Part shown: piece by piece, positions 6,713 to 13,746 of the stretch
How positions within the stretch are numbered: position 1 is the stretch's first letter
How the letters are laid out: each line of letters opens with the position of its first letter
From: JAFGKM01 sp964413825
GTDB taxonomy: Bacteria; Ratteibacteria; UBA8468; B48-G9; JAFGKM01
Reading direction: 5' to 3'
Assembly (NCBI GenBank): GCA_964413825.1
Contig: CAYPTS010000038.1
Coordinates: 1-18,672 of the forward strand
DNA length: 18,672 nucleotides
The notes under the pieces: generated by a model
Databases searched by the model: none
Told to the model about the DNA's origin: nothing
What the model saw: only the letters and a program-made list of their open reading frames with translations
Program-made: the position numbers and the translations under genes

Positions 6713-7716
6713 TCAATCGCCTCCAGATTATTTTTCAATTCATCGAAAAAACCGGAGGCGGCAATCTTTTTCCCCAGTTTTATCGCACTGTAAAGCGCGC
6801 GTGGGGACGACCTGCCGTGACTGACTATGACTATGCCGTTTACTCCGAGCAGCAATCCCCCTCCATATTCCGCGTAATCGCCCTTCTTCGCAAAATTTTT
6901 CAGCGCTTCCTTCAAGAGCAGAGCGCCTATCTTGCCGCTTACGCTCTTCCTTATTTCTTTTGTCAGTATGGTTCTAAACGACCTTGTCACTCCTTCAATA
7001 ACCTTCAGCATAACGTTACCGGTAAACCCGTCGGTTAAAACCACATCAGCCCTGCCTGTAAAAAGTTCCTGTCCCTCAATATTGCCGGTAAAATTTATCA
7101 TCTTGTTTTTTTTGATAAGTTCAAACGCCGTCTTCCTGAGGTCGTCACCCTTGCCTTCCTCTTCACCTATGTTTAAAAGAGCAACCCTCGGTTCTTTTAT
7201 CCCGAAAACCACTCCGGCATAGCGGGACCCCATGTAAGCAGACTGGAGAAGATGAACCGGCTTTGCCTTCACGTTTGCGCCTGCATCCAGAAAAATCGTG
7301 TTGAGCCCCGTCAAACTCGGCATGGACAGAGCAATTGCAGGCCGCTCAATTCCAGGTATCAGTCCGAGCTCGGAAATGCCGTAGGAAACAAACGCGGCTG
7401 TGTTTCCCGCGCTCAACGCGCAATGCGCCCCGCCTTCCTTCATGACGGTTATGGTATTAACCATGCTGTTGTCTCGTTCTTTTAGAAGCCTAAGATTCAC
7501 CTTGTCGTGCATATTTATATGTTTTTCACAGTCCTGCAAGACAACAAACGGATATTTCGCAAGGTCTATTTTTCCCTTTATCTTTTTACTGTCGCCGACA
7601 AGGATAATTTTTATCCCGTCCGCGGGTGAAAACATCTGGCAGGCTTTTATCGCCGAAAAAGGCGCATTGTCGCCGCCCATGGCGTCAAGTCCGATAACTA
7701 TCTCCTGTTTATCCAT
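6700..7716 (-). CDS. plsX: Phosphate acyltransferase PlsX
   Basis: PlsX is a peripheral membrane enzyme that makes acyl-phosphate from acyl-ACP, feeding PlsY in phospholipid synthesis. The start at 7716 gives 338 residues beginning MDKQEIVIGLDAMGGDNAP, the family N terminus (GLDAMGGDNAP at 9-19). It lies one base after the rpmF stop. The in-frame ATG at 7746 would lie inside rpmF and add ten residues. Other family blocks are visible, such as LLNIGEEEGKGD and VLTDGFTGNVMLK. The rpmF-plsX-fabH-fabD order is a common bacterial arrangement linking ribosome and membrane synthesis. Confidence 0.96.
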   Translation of the reverse strand: MDKQEIVIGLDAMGGDNAPFSAIKACQMFSPADGIKIILVGDSKKIKGKIDLAKYPFVVLQDCEKHINMHDKVNLRLLKERDNSMVNTITVMKEGGAHCALSAGNTAAFVSYGISELGLIPGIERPAIALSMPSLTGLNTIFLDAGANVKAKPVHLLQSAYMGSRYAGVVFGIKEPRVALLNIGEEEGKGDDLRKTAFELIKKNKMINFTGNIEGQELFTGRADVVLTDGFTGNVMLKVIEGVTRSFRTILTKEIRKSVSGKIGALLLKEALKNFAKKGDYAEYGGGLLLGVNGIVIVSHGRSSPRALYSAIKLGKKIAASGFFDELKNNLEAIEWEA

Positions 7717-7717
7717 T

Positions 7718-7918
7718 TCACTCTTTCTTTTTCTTGTCTTTTGCAATCTTAACGACAGGCACTCCCTTATAGTATCCGCAGGAACTGCAGGCGGTGTGCG
7801 GCAATTTTGAAGCGCCGCAGTTGGAACAGACGCTCAACGAACTTTTCCTGATTTTCTTGTTGCTGTTTCTTCTCTTACCCGTCCTGCTGTTAGAATGTCT
7901 CCTCTTCGGATTAGGCAT
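7718..7918 (-). CDS. rpmF: 50S ribosomal protein L32
   Basis: This 66-residue basic protein is the large-subunit protein L32. It starts MPNPKRRHSNSRTGKRR and carries a zinc ribbon with Cys31, Cys34, Cys44 and Cys47 (CSNC...CSSC), so it is the zinc-binding form. The ATG has GGAGGT six bases upstream. The lysine-rich C-terminal tail ends one base before the plsX start, suggesting coupling. The coaD stop is 16 bp upstream. Confidence 0.97.
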   Translation of the reverse strand: MPNPKRRHSNSRTGKRRNSNKKIRKSSLSVCSNCGASKLPHTACSSCGYYKGVPVVKIAKDKKKKE

Positions 7919-7934
7919 TTTACTACCTCCATTT

Positions 7935-8414
7935 TTATTTGAATTTTCTTTTTAAAGCTTCGGCCACAACCTTTGGCACGAACGTTGAAACGTCCCCCTT
8001 CAACCCGGCAATCTCCCTGACAATTGAGGAACTTATAAAAAAGAACTCCTCGCCGGGCATAATAAAAACCGTTTCTATCCTGCTATCCAGCTTCCTGTTG
8101 GCAAGCACCATCTGGAATTCATACTCGAAATCGGATACCGCCCTCAATCCCCTTAATATGGTGTTGATGCGCTTTCTCTTTAGATAATTGACAAGAAGCC
8201 CGTCGAATCTGTCAACCTCTACCCTTTTATTCCGGCCATAAACGCTTTCTATCAGACCAACCCTCTCCTCCGTGTTAAAAAGCGGATTTTTTCTCGAATG
8301 GTCGGCAACTGTAACTATCACCCTGTCGAAAAGCGTCAGGCTTTTCTCTATAACGTTCATGTGTCCGTTTGTTATGGGGTCAAAACTGCCCGGGTAGACC
8401 GCTGTTTTCTTCAT
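7935..8414 (-). CDS. coaD: Phosphopantetheine adenylyltransferase
   Basis: CoaD transfers AMP to 4'-phosphopantetheine, the penultimate step of coenzyme A synthesis, in the cytosol. The 159-residue length is standard. The nucleotidyltransferase motif GSFDPITNGH is at residues 9-18 (Thr15, His18). Lys42, Arg88 (RGLRAVSDFEYE) and ISSSIVRE at 127-134 complete the active site. The ATG overlaps the rsmD stop as ATGA. The rsmD-coaD pairing is widespread in bacteria. Confidence 0.97.
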   Translation of the reverse strand: MKKTAVYPGSFDPITNGHMNVIEKSLTLFDRVIVTVADHSRKNPLFNTEERVGLIESVYGRNKRVEVDRFDGLLVNYLKRKRINTILRGLRAVSDFEYEFQMVLANRKLDSRIETVFIMPGEEFFFISSSIVREIAGLKGDVSTFVPKVVAEALKRKFK

Positions 8415-8968
8415 GTGTAATCCGCCTTCAAGTAGGTAACGGCACTTTTGCCGTAAAATTTTTCCTTGAAAACCTCCAATCCTGCGACAGCGGGAACCGG
8501 GTTTCCCCTTCCGTGCTCAACAACTATCCTGCCGCCGCTGCCTATTACCCGAAGTTCAACTATATCTTTCAGTATGGATTCGATTTTAGCTTCAGGATAC
8601 CCATAAGGAGGGTCGGCGATTATAAGGTCAAACCCCTTTTCCGCAAACTCGGCAATTACCTTTTCAACCTTTCCCTTCCTCACCGAGCATATACCGGCAA
8701 TATCCATGGCATCCACATTCTTCCTTATCAGACTGATGCCTTCCGGTTCGGATTCCACGAAAACCGCTTCCGCCGCCCCATGGCTCACGGCTTCTATTCC
8801 GAGCGCTCCGGTTCCGGCAAAAAGGTCCAAAACCCGTTTGCCCGCAATCCATCCCCGCAGAACGTCAAATATCGCTTCCCGCGTTATGTCCTTTGTCGGA
8901 CGCACCTTTTCCTTGTCTTCAGGAAACGCCAGTTTTCTTCCTTTCAACCATCCGCTTATCACTCTCAT
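8411..8968 (-). CDS. rsmD: 16S rRNA (guanine966-N2)-methyltransferase
   Basis: RsmD methylates G966 of 16S rRNA using S-adenosylmethionine. The 185-residue protein has the Rossmann motif I VLDLFAGTGALG at 46-57 and the N2-methyltransferase motif DPPY at 119-122. The N-terminal RVISGWLKGRKL and VRPTKDITREAIFDVL blocks are characteristic of RsmD. It overlaps both neighbours by four bases (secF upstream, coaD downstream), so all three are likely translationally coupled. Confidence 0.95.
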   Translation of the reverse strand: MRVISGWLKGRKLAFPEDKEKVRPTKDITREAIFDVLRGWIAGKRVLDLFAGTGALGIEAVSHGAAEAVFVESEPEGISLIRKNVDAMDIAGICSVRKGKVEKVIAEFAEKGFDLIIADPPYGYPEAKIESILKDIVELRVIGSGGRIVVEHGRGNPVPAVAGLEVFKEKFYGKSAVTYLKADYT

Positions 8969-9861
8969 ACTTTGAATTTATGCGGACTGGCTCTATGCCA
9001 GTCTATGAGTACCGAGGCGGCAATGAAAATCGAGGAATACGTTCCCACCAGAAAACCAATAAGCAGAACGAGAGAAAACGCGTGCAGGGCTTCTCCGCCC
9101 GCAAAGAAAAGGAAGCACACCACAAACAACGTGGTAAGTGAAGTAAGGACTGTCCTGCTCAAAGTCTCGTTGATACTGCCGTTGAACAGTGCGGGATAAT
9201 CATCGCTCCTTGTCTTTCTTATATTCTCCCTTATCCTGTCAAATATGACAACGGTATCGTTGACCGAATAACCTGCTACGGTAAGCAATGCCGCCACGAC
9301 CGCAGCATCTATCTGCTTTCCCGTCAGCGCCAGCACCGCAACGACAAAGAGCATGTCATGAAAAATTGCAAGAGTGGCTCCCACGGCAAACCTGAACTCA
9401 AATCTGACCGTTAGATACAAAAGAATTCCTATTATACCCGCCAGAAATGCGTAAAGCGCTTTTCGCCTTAAGCTTTCGCTCATTGAAGGCGCCACGAAAG
9501 ATTTTCCCTTTACGGTAAACGCATTTTCTCCCGTCCGTATTTTTTCCGCGAGAATACCTGTTATCTGTTCCGACGTGCCGGGCGCACTTTTTATTATGAA
9601 CTCCTTCCCCTCTTCTCCCAGCGCCTGGACGGAATAATGCCCTATGTTAAGTTCCTTGACCGCCTCGCGTATCGCCGCGGCCGAGGTTACTTCAGAAAAT
9701 TCAACGTTCAGCATGTCGCCGCCTATGAAATCCACGCCGAAGTTCTCTCTGCCCCTCATCCCGAAAACAACCAGGCCCCAGATGATTATTATGGAGGAAA
9801 ACACGTACGCTATTTTCCTCTTGCCTATAAAATTGAAATTCGAATTTTTAATGAGTTCCAT
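8965..9861 (-). CDS. secF: Protein translocase subunit SecF
   Basis: SecF is an inner-membrane partner of SecD that uses the proton gradient to help complete Sec-dependent export. The 298-residue protein shows one N-terminal membrane segment (about 17-35), GVDFIGG at 42-48, a periplasmic domain, then about five hydrophobic segments from residue 134 to 284. The conserved GYSVNDTVVIFDRIRE is at 197-212. The ATG abuts the secD TAA directly, with GAGG seven bases upstream inside secD. The final four bases overlap rsmD. Confidence 0.96.
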   Translation of the reverse strand: MELIKNSNFNFIGKRKIAYVFSSIIIIWGLVVFGMRGRENFGVDFIGGDMLNVEFSEVTSAAAIREAVKELNIGHYSVQALGEEGKEFIIKSAPGTSEQITGILAEKIRTGENAFTVKGKSFVAPSMSESLRRKALYAFLAGIIGILLYLTVRFEFRFAVGATLAIFHDMLFVVAVLALTGKQIDAAVVAALLTVAGYSVNDTVVIFDRIRENIRKTRSDDYPALFNGSINETLSRTVLTSLTTLFVVCFLFFAGGEALHAFSLVLLIGFLVGTYSSIFIAASVLIDWHRASPHKFKV

Positions 9862-11181
9862 TTATATCCTCACTTTTTCGACTTTTTTCGTAAGCATCAC
9901 CCAGTCAACGATGGCCTTGGTAACGAAAACAGCCGTAAACAGGTTGGCTATTATTCCTATGCTCAATGTAAGCCCGAATCCCTTTACAGGACCTTCCCCA
10001 AGGAAAAACAGTATCATTCCAACAATGAGCGTCGTTATGTTGGAATCAATGATTGCGCTCCACGCCCTCTTGTAGCCCGCGTCAATACTTGCCTTGGAAC
10101 TCTTTCCGGACTTTATTTCTTCCCTTATCCGCTCGAAAATCAGTATATTGGCGTCAACCGCCATGCCGCAGGTAAGCGCAATTCCCGCTATGCCCGGAAG
10201 GGTGAGAACGCCTCTCACGGTTGCCATGACGCCAAGCAGTATAAGCACGTTCATGGCAAGCGCGAAATTCGCAAGAAGGCCGAACGCCGCAAAATAAACC
10301 AGCATGAAAATAAGAACGACTATTCCGCCGTATATTGCCGCCCTGAACCCCTGCGTAATGTTTTCCTTTCCGAGAGTGGGGCCTACAACCTCGCGGTAAA
10401 TCATTTCAACCTTTGCAGGCAGGGCTCCGGCCCGCAGGACTATCGCAAGCGTCCTTGCCTCGTCAACCGAAAAACGCCCCGTTATGTTCGCACTACCCCC
10501 CCCTATTCTTTCCCTTATGACAGGGGCAGACCTTACCACTCCGTCGAGAACTATCGCAAGGCGCCGGTTTACATTTTTTGCGGTTACAGATTCAAACAGC
10601 GCAGCGCCTTCCTTGCTCAAACGCAGGTTGACGTCCGGAAAACCGGAACCGTCATACCCCACATAGGCATCCTCGATGTATTTTCCGGTAAGTTCCGGCT
10701 CAGTCTTCACGAGAATCGGGTTGGTCTCCCTGTATATCCCGCGCTCGTCTTTTTCCTTATGATACAAAAGTTCATACCCTTCGGGGACGTCTCCCCTCAA
10801 CGCCTTCTCAATCAGCTCGGCATCGTCGGAAACCAGTTTGAATTCAAGAAGCGCGGTCTGTCCTATTATGTCTATCGCCTTATCTGGGTCCTGCACGCCG
10901 GGAAGGTCGACTATTATCCTTCTCATACCCTGTTTCTGTATCACAGGCTCCGTGACGCCGAGAGAATCTATCCTGTTTCTTATAACCTCGAGCGCCCTGT
11001 CCGCAAGGTCAGAAACGTACCCCTCTTCCTGTCCGGCCTCCTCGACCTCGAGAACCACGTGCACCCCGCCCTGCAGGTCAAGACCGCGCCGGACCTTCTT
11101 TTCCGGGGGATACAACTGGTAAATACACGCCGCAATTACCGCCAGTATAAGCAAAAACTTATAATAGTATTGTCTCATCAT
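9862..11181 (-). CDS. secD: Protein translocase subunit SecD
   Basis: SecD works with SecF on the outer face of the cytoplasmic membrane to pull exported proteins forward. At 439 residues it is shorter than the E. coli protein (615) but normal for many other bacteria. An N-terminal membrane helix spans about 8-24. RGLDLQGG lies at 32-39, the P1 periplasmic domain follows, and the C-terminal membrane bundle includes GMAVDANILIFERIREE at 339-355. The start codon overlaps the hisI stop (ATGA); a second ATG follows immediately at 11178. No yajC is seen nearby. Confidence 0.96.
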   Translation of the reverse strand: MMRQYYYKFLLILAVIAACIYQLYPPEKKVRRGLDLQGGVHVVLEVEEAGQEEGYVSDLADRALEVIRNRIDSLGVTEPVIQKQGMRRIIVDLPGVQDPDKAIDIIGQTALLEFKLVSDDAELIEKALRGDVPEGYELLYHKEKDERGIYRETNPILVKTEPELTGKYIEDAYVGYDGSGFPDVNLRLSKEGAALFESVTAKNVNRRLAIVLDGVVRSAPVIRERIGGGSANITGRFSVDEARTLAIVLRAGALPAKVEMIYREVVGPTLGKENITQGFRAAIYGGIVVLIFMLVYFAAFGLLANFALAMNVLILLGVMATVRGVLTLPGIAGIALTCGMAVDANILIFERIREEIKSGKSSKASIDAGYKRAWSAIIDSNITTLIVGMILFFLGEGPVKGFGLTLSIGIIANLFTAVFVTKAIVDWVMLTKKVEKVRI

Positions 11182-11576
11182 TTTTTGTAAACCTCGTCAG
11201 GGTTAAAAATCTTCTTCTCCGTTATGGCGAATTCGCTTTTGTCTCCGCCCTTCAACGCCCTGAAAAAACAGGAACGGTATCCTTTATGGCATGCTCCGCC
11301 CTTCTGTTCAACGCGAAAAAGAAGTGCATCGTTATCACAATCTATGCGCATCTCTTTCAATTCCTGAAAATTCCCGGACTCCTCGCCTTTAAGCCAGAGT
11401 TTCTTCCTGCTCCTGCTGTAATAGTGCATCCTTCCGGTTTCAAGCGTCATGGAAAGGGCTTCCCCGTTCATCCACGCAAACATCACAACCTCGCCGCTGG
11501 CGGCATCCTGCACTATGGCGGGAACCAGCCCTTTTTCATCAAACTTAACCTGTGATAAAATAGTGTTGTTCATCAT
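11178..11576 (-). CDS. hisI: Phosphoribosyl-AMP cyclohydrolase
   Basis: HisI opens the adenine ring of phosphoribosyl-AMP in histidine biosynthesis, a zinc- and magnesium-dependent reaction. The start at 11576 gives 132 residues. The zinc ligands Cys80, Cys96 and Cys103 follow the family spacing C-x15-C-x6-C, and Asp79, Asp81 and Asp83 form the metal-binding DCDND. WLKGEESGN is also diagnostic. There is no HisE domain, so it is the monofunctional form. The frame stays open upstream to 11633, but those residues are hydrophobic and non-homologous. An ATG at 11573 is an equal alternative. No other his genes are in the window, and it heads the sec-fab run. Confidence 0.94.
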   Translation of the reverse strand: MMNNTILSQVKFDEKGLVPAIVQDAASGEVVMFAWMNGEALSMTLETGRMHYYSRSRKKLWLKGEESGNFQELKEMRIDCDNDALLFRVEQKGGACHKGYRSCFFRALKGGDKSEFAITEKKIFNPDEVYKK

Positions 11577-11589
11577 GTTTTTCCCAACA

Positions 11590-11618
11590 ATCTTAATATA
11601 AAATGCAAAAAATGTCAA
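11590..11618 (-). promoter_or_regulatory. Possible promoter of hisI and the sec-fab run
   Basis: On the minus strand TTGACA (11613-11618) is followed after 17 bp by TAAGAT (11590-11595), a 4/6 match to the -10 consensus. The start site would be near 11583, leaving a leader of only about seven bases before the hisI ATG at 11576. The -35 box lies inside the 5' end of the divergent alkyltransferase-like gene. A shorter-spaced TATATT is an alternative -10. Confidence 0.4.
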
Positions 11619-11893
11619 AAACGGCGAAAACAAAAAATGTTACTATAAAAAGGAAGATTATGCAAGCGGTTTGCGAAATCCCCATGGGCAAAACAATAAG
11701 TTATTCACAACTTGCACGGCGGGTTGGATTGAAAGGCAGGGAAAGATACGTTGCGTCCTTCCTGAAAGAAAACCCTTACCTGCTCGCCGTTCCCTGCCAC
11801 CGGATAATAAGAAAAAACGGGGACTGCGGCGGTTACGTTCTCGGCAGAGACTTCAAGAAATACCTTCTTGACAGGGAACGAGCCCTTAAATAG
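11603..11893 (+). CDS. Minimal MGMT-family protein (methylated-DNA-cysteine S-methyltransferase C-terminal domain)
   Basis: A 96-residue protein consists of just the DNA-binding/active-site domain of O6-alkylguanine alkyltransferases. The helix-turn-helix IPMGKTISYSQLARRVG lies at about 26-42. The reactive-cysteine motif PCHR is at 64-67 (Cys65), followed by IIRKNGDCGGY. The N-terminal domain found in Ogt and Ada is missing. Cys65 is retained, unlike alkyltransferase-like (ATL) proteins with Trp or Ala there, so suicide alkyl transfer is possible. The loop before PCHR (GLKGRERYVASFLKENPYL) differs from the common AARAVG form. The start at 11603 lacks a clear Shine-Dalgarno sequence; an ATG at 11660 has AAGGA upstream but would cut into the first domain helix. 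It is divergent from hisI. Confidence 0.85.
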   Translation: MQKMSKTAKTKNVTIKRKIMQAVCEIPMGKTISYSQLARRVGLKGRERYVASFLKENPYLLAVPCHRIIRKNGDCGGYVLGRDFKKYLLDRERALK

Positions 11894-12034
11894 CAACTAT
11901 ATGAGGTTAATGCTCCGCCCCCCTCCGTCCAAACCCTTGATTTTTTCAGCAGGCGGGATAAGATAAGGGTGCAAACTACTACTTGGAAAAAATGCTCAAA
12001 ATCGAGATTCCTCAAAAAAGCATCGGGGCAAGAA

Positions 12035-12333
12035 AGTTTCTGAGATTCCGACATAAGAATCCTTGGTACTGAGGGGAAAAGAAAGAGTTGACGTGCGAGT
12101 GTGGAAGCACAGTCATAAGACAAGGTGAAAAGCACCAAGCATTCGGACGATTACCTTGCTCGGAGCTGTGTGAACCCTGCGTAGCCTTGGCGAAGGAGGG
12201 TGAGTTCTCCGAGAGTCCGATTTCACCGTAGTTCTTATCTGTGCTGGAGCCAAAGCCCGTAGGGCTGTTTCGAGCACGAAAACTGCTTTCTTTCCTCTCT
12301 GTTTCCTTATGTCGGAACTTGAGTGAAGTAACT
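12035..12333. ncRNA. Unidentified structured element: about 290-nt nested inverted repeat
   Basis: The 528-base stretch from 11894 to the next start codon (12422) holds no credible gene. Its central part folds into one long imperfect hairpin with helices nested in order: TTCCGACATAAG 12046-12057 with 12306-12317 (12 bp, perfect); 12071-12085 with 12286-12299 (14 bp, one bulge, one G-U); 12086-12089 with 12281-12284; CGTGC 12092-12096 with 12274-12278; AGCACAG 12106-12112 with 12239-12245; ATAAGA 12115-12120 with 12233-12238; GGTGAAA 12124-12130 with 12221-12227; TCGGAC 12143-12148 with 12215-12220; CTCGGAG 12159-12165 with 12207-12213; ACCCT 12174-12178 with 12197-12201; CCTT 12185-12188 with 12193-12196 around a GGCG loop. 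A side hairpin, AGCCC-GTA-GGGCT, is at 12254-12266. It could be a structured RNA, on either strand, or a foldback/MITE-like element. I recognise no known RNA family. Only the pairing is certain. Confidence 0.7.
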
Positions 12334-12351
12334 GGACAATCAATCTACAAT

Positions 12352-12396
12352 ATTATAATAGTATTGACTTGTTTCGAATGAAACATTATAATAGTA
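12352..12396 (+). repeat. 12-bp direct repeats flanking the ATPase promoter core
   Basis: ATTATAATAGTA occurs at 12352-12363 and again, identically, at 12385-12396, a 33-bp period. The second copy contains the -10 box of the ATPase promoter. Between them lies GTTTC-GAAT-GAAAC (12371-12384), an inverted repeat centred in the promoter spacer. The arrangement could be an operator; this is inference. Confidence 0.6.
12364..12392 (+). promoter_or_regulatory. Sigma-70-type promoter for the ATPase gene
   Basis: TTGACT (12364-12369) is followed by exactly 17 bp and then TATAAT (12387-12392). The start would fall near 12399, about 23 bases before the ATG at 12422 and upstream of its GGGGAGG ribosome binding site. 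The spacer contains the palindrome GTTTC-GAAT-GAAAC. Confidence 0.8.
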
Positions 12397-12421
12397 ATAT
12401 AATATATTGGGGAGGCTATCC

Positions 12422-13729
12422 ATGGAAAAGAACAAATTGAAAGAGTTGATAATAACCCACAAAGAGAAATTTTTATCCAAAAAGGAATTGATAAGGCGCA
12501 CAGTCCAAAAAACAACAACGAACTACATCAAGTCCAGAGAGATAGTTTTAATCACGGGAGTCAGGAGAAGCGGCAAATCGTCTCTTATGAAGTTGGTAGC
12601 GGATGATATAACTTCCGAATATAAATTGCCTGCTTCCAATATTCTTTATCTCAATTTTGAAGATGAACGGTTTCTTGATTTTAATTTCAAGGATTTTGAG
12701 TCTCTTTATGAGATATTTCTGGAAATAGAAAAGCCGAACGGTAAAAAGTTTTTCTTCCTTGATGAAATTCAAAACATAAAAGGCTGGGAAAAATGGGTCA
12801 ACAGACTGTATGAATATGAAGACGTTAAGGTATTTATTACCGGTTCAAATGCTACTCTGTTAAGTTCGGAAATATCTTCTGCCTTAACAGGCAGAAACAG
12901 GCAGATAATCCTGTGGCCGTTTTCTTTTTGCGAATATCTTTCGCTCAATAATGCCTCTTTCAGTCATAAAGATTTATTTGCAACCAGAAAAAAAGTTCTT
13001 ATAAAAACCCTGTTTAACGAATACTTATCTCTCGGCGGATTTCCCGAAGTTATAAAACAGAAGGATGCAACACTGCTTGAACAATACTTCAAAGACATAA
13101 TTTACCGCGATTTGTTCGCAAGATACTCAATAAGAAAAATGAAAGAGTTCAAAGAACTTTGCCTGTATCTGATTTCCAATACAGGCACAATCTGCAGTTA
13201 TGAAAATCTCCGGAATCTGATAGACGCAAAAAATGTGACCACCATAAAGAACTATCTTGATTATCTGGAAAACGTCTTTCTTTTTTTCAGGGTACCTTTA
13301 TTTGATTATTCGGTAAAAACACAAATTTACAATCCCGGCAAGTTCTATGCGGTGGACGTGGGCTTGGCTAAAAGCATCGGGTTTAAATTTTCCGAAAATT
13401 CCGGGCGTATCTTTGAGAACATCGTTTTCCTTGAACTGAAAAGAGAGAATAAAGAATTTTATTACTGGAAATCAAAAAACGGTACTGAAGTGGATTTTGT
13501 AATCAGGGAAGGACTTAAGATTAGAGAAAGCATACAGGTCTGTTATACTCTGGGAGACAAGAAAACCAGAGAAAGAGAAACAAGAAGTCTAATTGCAACA
13601 AGAAATGAATTGGCATCTCAAAACCTCACAATAATTACCGATGATGAGGAAGGGGAAGAAAAAACAGGGGATGTCAGAATCAAAATAATGCCTTTATGGA
13701 AATGGCTGCTGCACAGAGATAATCAGTGA
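12422..13729 (+). CDS. AAA+ ATPase with AAA_14 and DUF4143 domains
   Basis: The 435-residue protein belongs to the large family of AAA_14-DUF4143 ATPases common in archaea and bacteria, whose role is mostly unknown. Walker A GVRRSGKSS is at 46-54, Walker B FFFLDEIQ at about 110-117 (Asp114, Glu115), and a sensor-1-like GSNA at 141-144. The C-terminal DUF4143 region carries a PD-(D/E)XK-like set: Glu332 in GRIFENIVFLELKR, then EVDFV at 356-360 and Gln372. The ATG at 12422 is chosen over TTG at 12407 because GGGGAGG lies six bases upstream. The gene is visibly AT-richer than its neighbours, stands alone behind its own promoter and converges on panC 17 bp away, consistent with horizontal acquisition. 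Function is not assigned. Confidence 0.9.
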   Translation: MEKNKLKELIITHKEKFLSKKELIRRTVQKTTTNYIKSREIVLITGVRRSGKSSLMKLVADDITSEYKLPASNILYLNFEDERFLDFNFKDFESLYEIFLEIEKPNGKKFFFLDEIQNIKGWEKWVNRLYEYEDVKVFITGSNATLLSSEISSALTGRNRQIILWPFSFCEYLSLNNASFSHKDLFATRKKVLIKTLFNEYLSLGGFPEVIKQKDATLLEQYFKDIIYRDLFARYSIRKMKEFKELCLYLISNTGTICSYENLRNLIDAKNVTTIKNYLDYLENVFLFFRVPLFDYSVKTQIYNPGKFYAVDVGLAKSIGFKFSENSGRIFENIVFLELKRENKEFYYWKSKNGTEVDFVIREGLKIRESIQVCYTLGDKKTRERETRSLIATRNELASQNLTIITDDEEGEEKTGDVRIKIMPLWKWLLHRDNQ

Positions 13730-13746
13730 CTGTTTTGTAAAATCAC

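Noticed and set aside
9637..11190. Plus-strand open frame (517 codons) opposite secD and secF
   Set aside because: It is a mirror of the Sec genes; composition rich in Tyr, His and Arg, no domain and no ribosome binding site.
12143..12201. T-box leader (for the AGGGTG segment)
   Set aside because: The T-box antiterminator consensus AGGGTGGNACCGCG is not continued (here AGGGTGAGTTC), and no specifier loop or aminoacyl gene is linked.
12035..12333. Known RNA genes (6S, SRP, RNase P, tmRNA) or a group II intron remnant
   Set aside because: The conserved motifs of these RNAs (for example RNase P GAGGAAAGTCC, a tmRNA T arm, an intron domain V with an AGC triad) could not be found by eye. A covariance search is needed to be sure.
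11833..12343. Two minus-strand open frames (101 and 76 codons) in the intergenic region
   Set aside because: They overlap the alkyltransferase-like gene and the structured element, are Arg/Ser/Pro-rich and show no homology I recognise or ribosome binding site.
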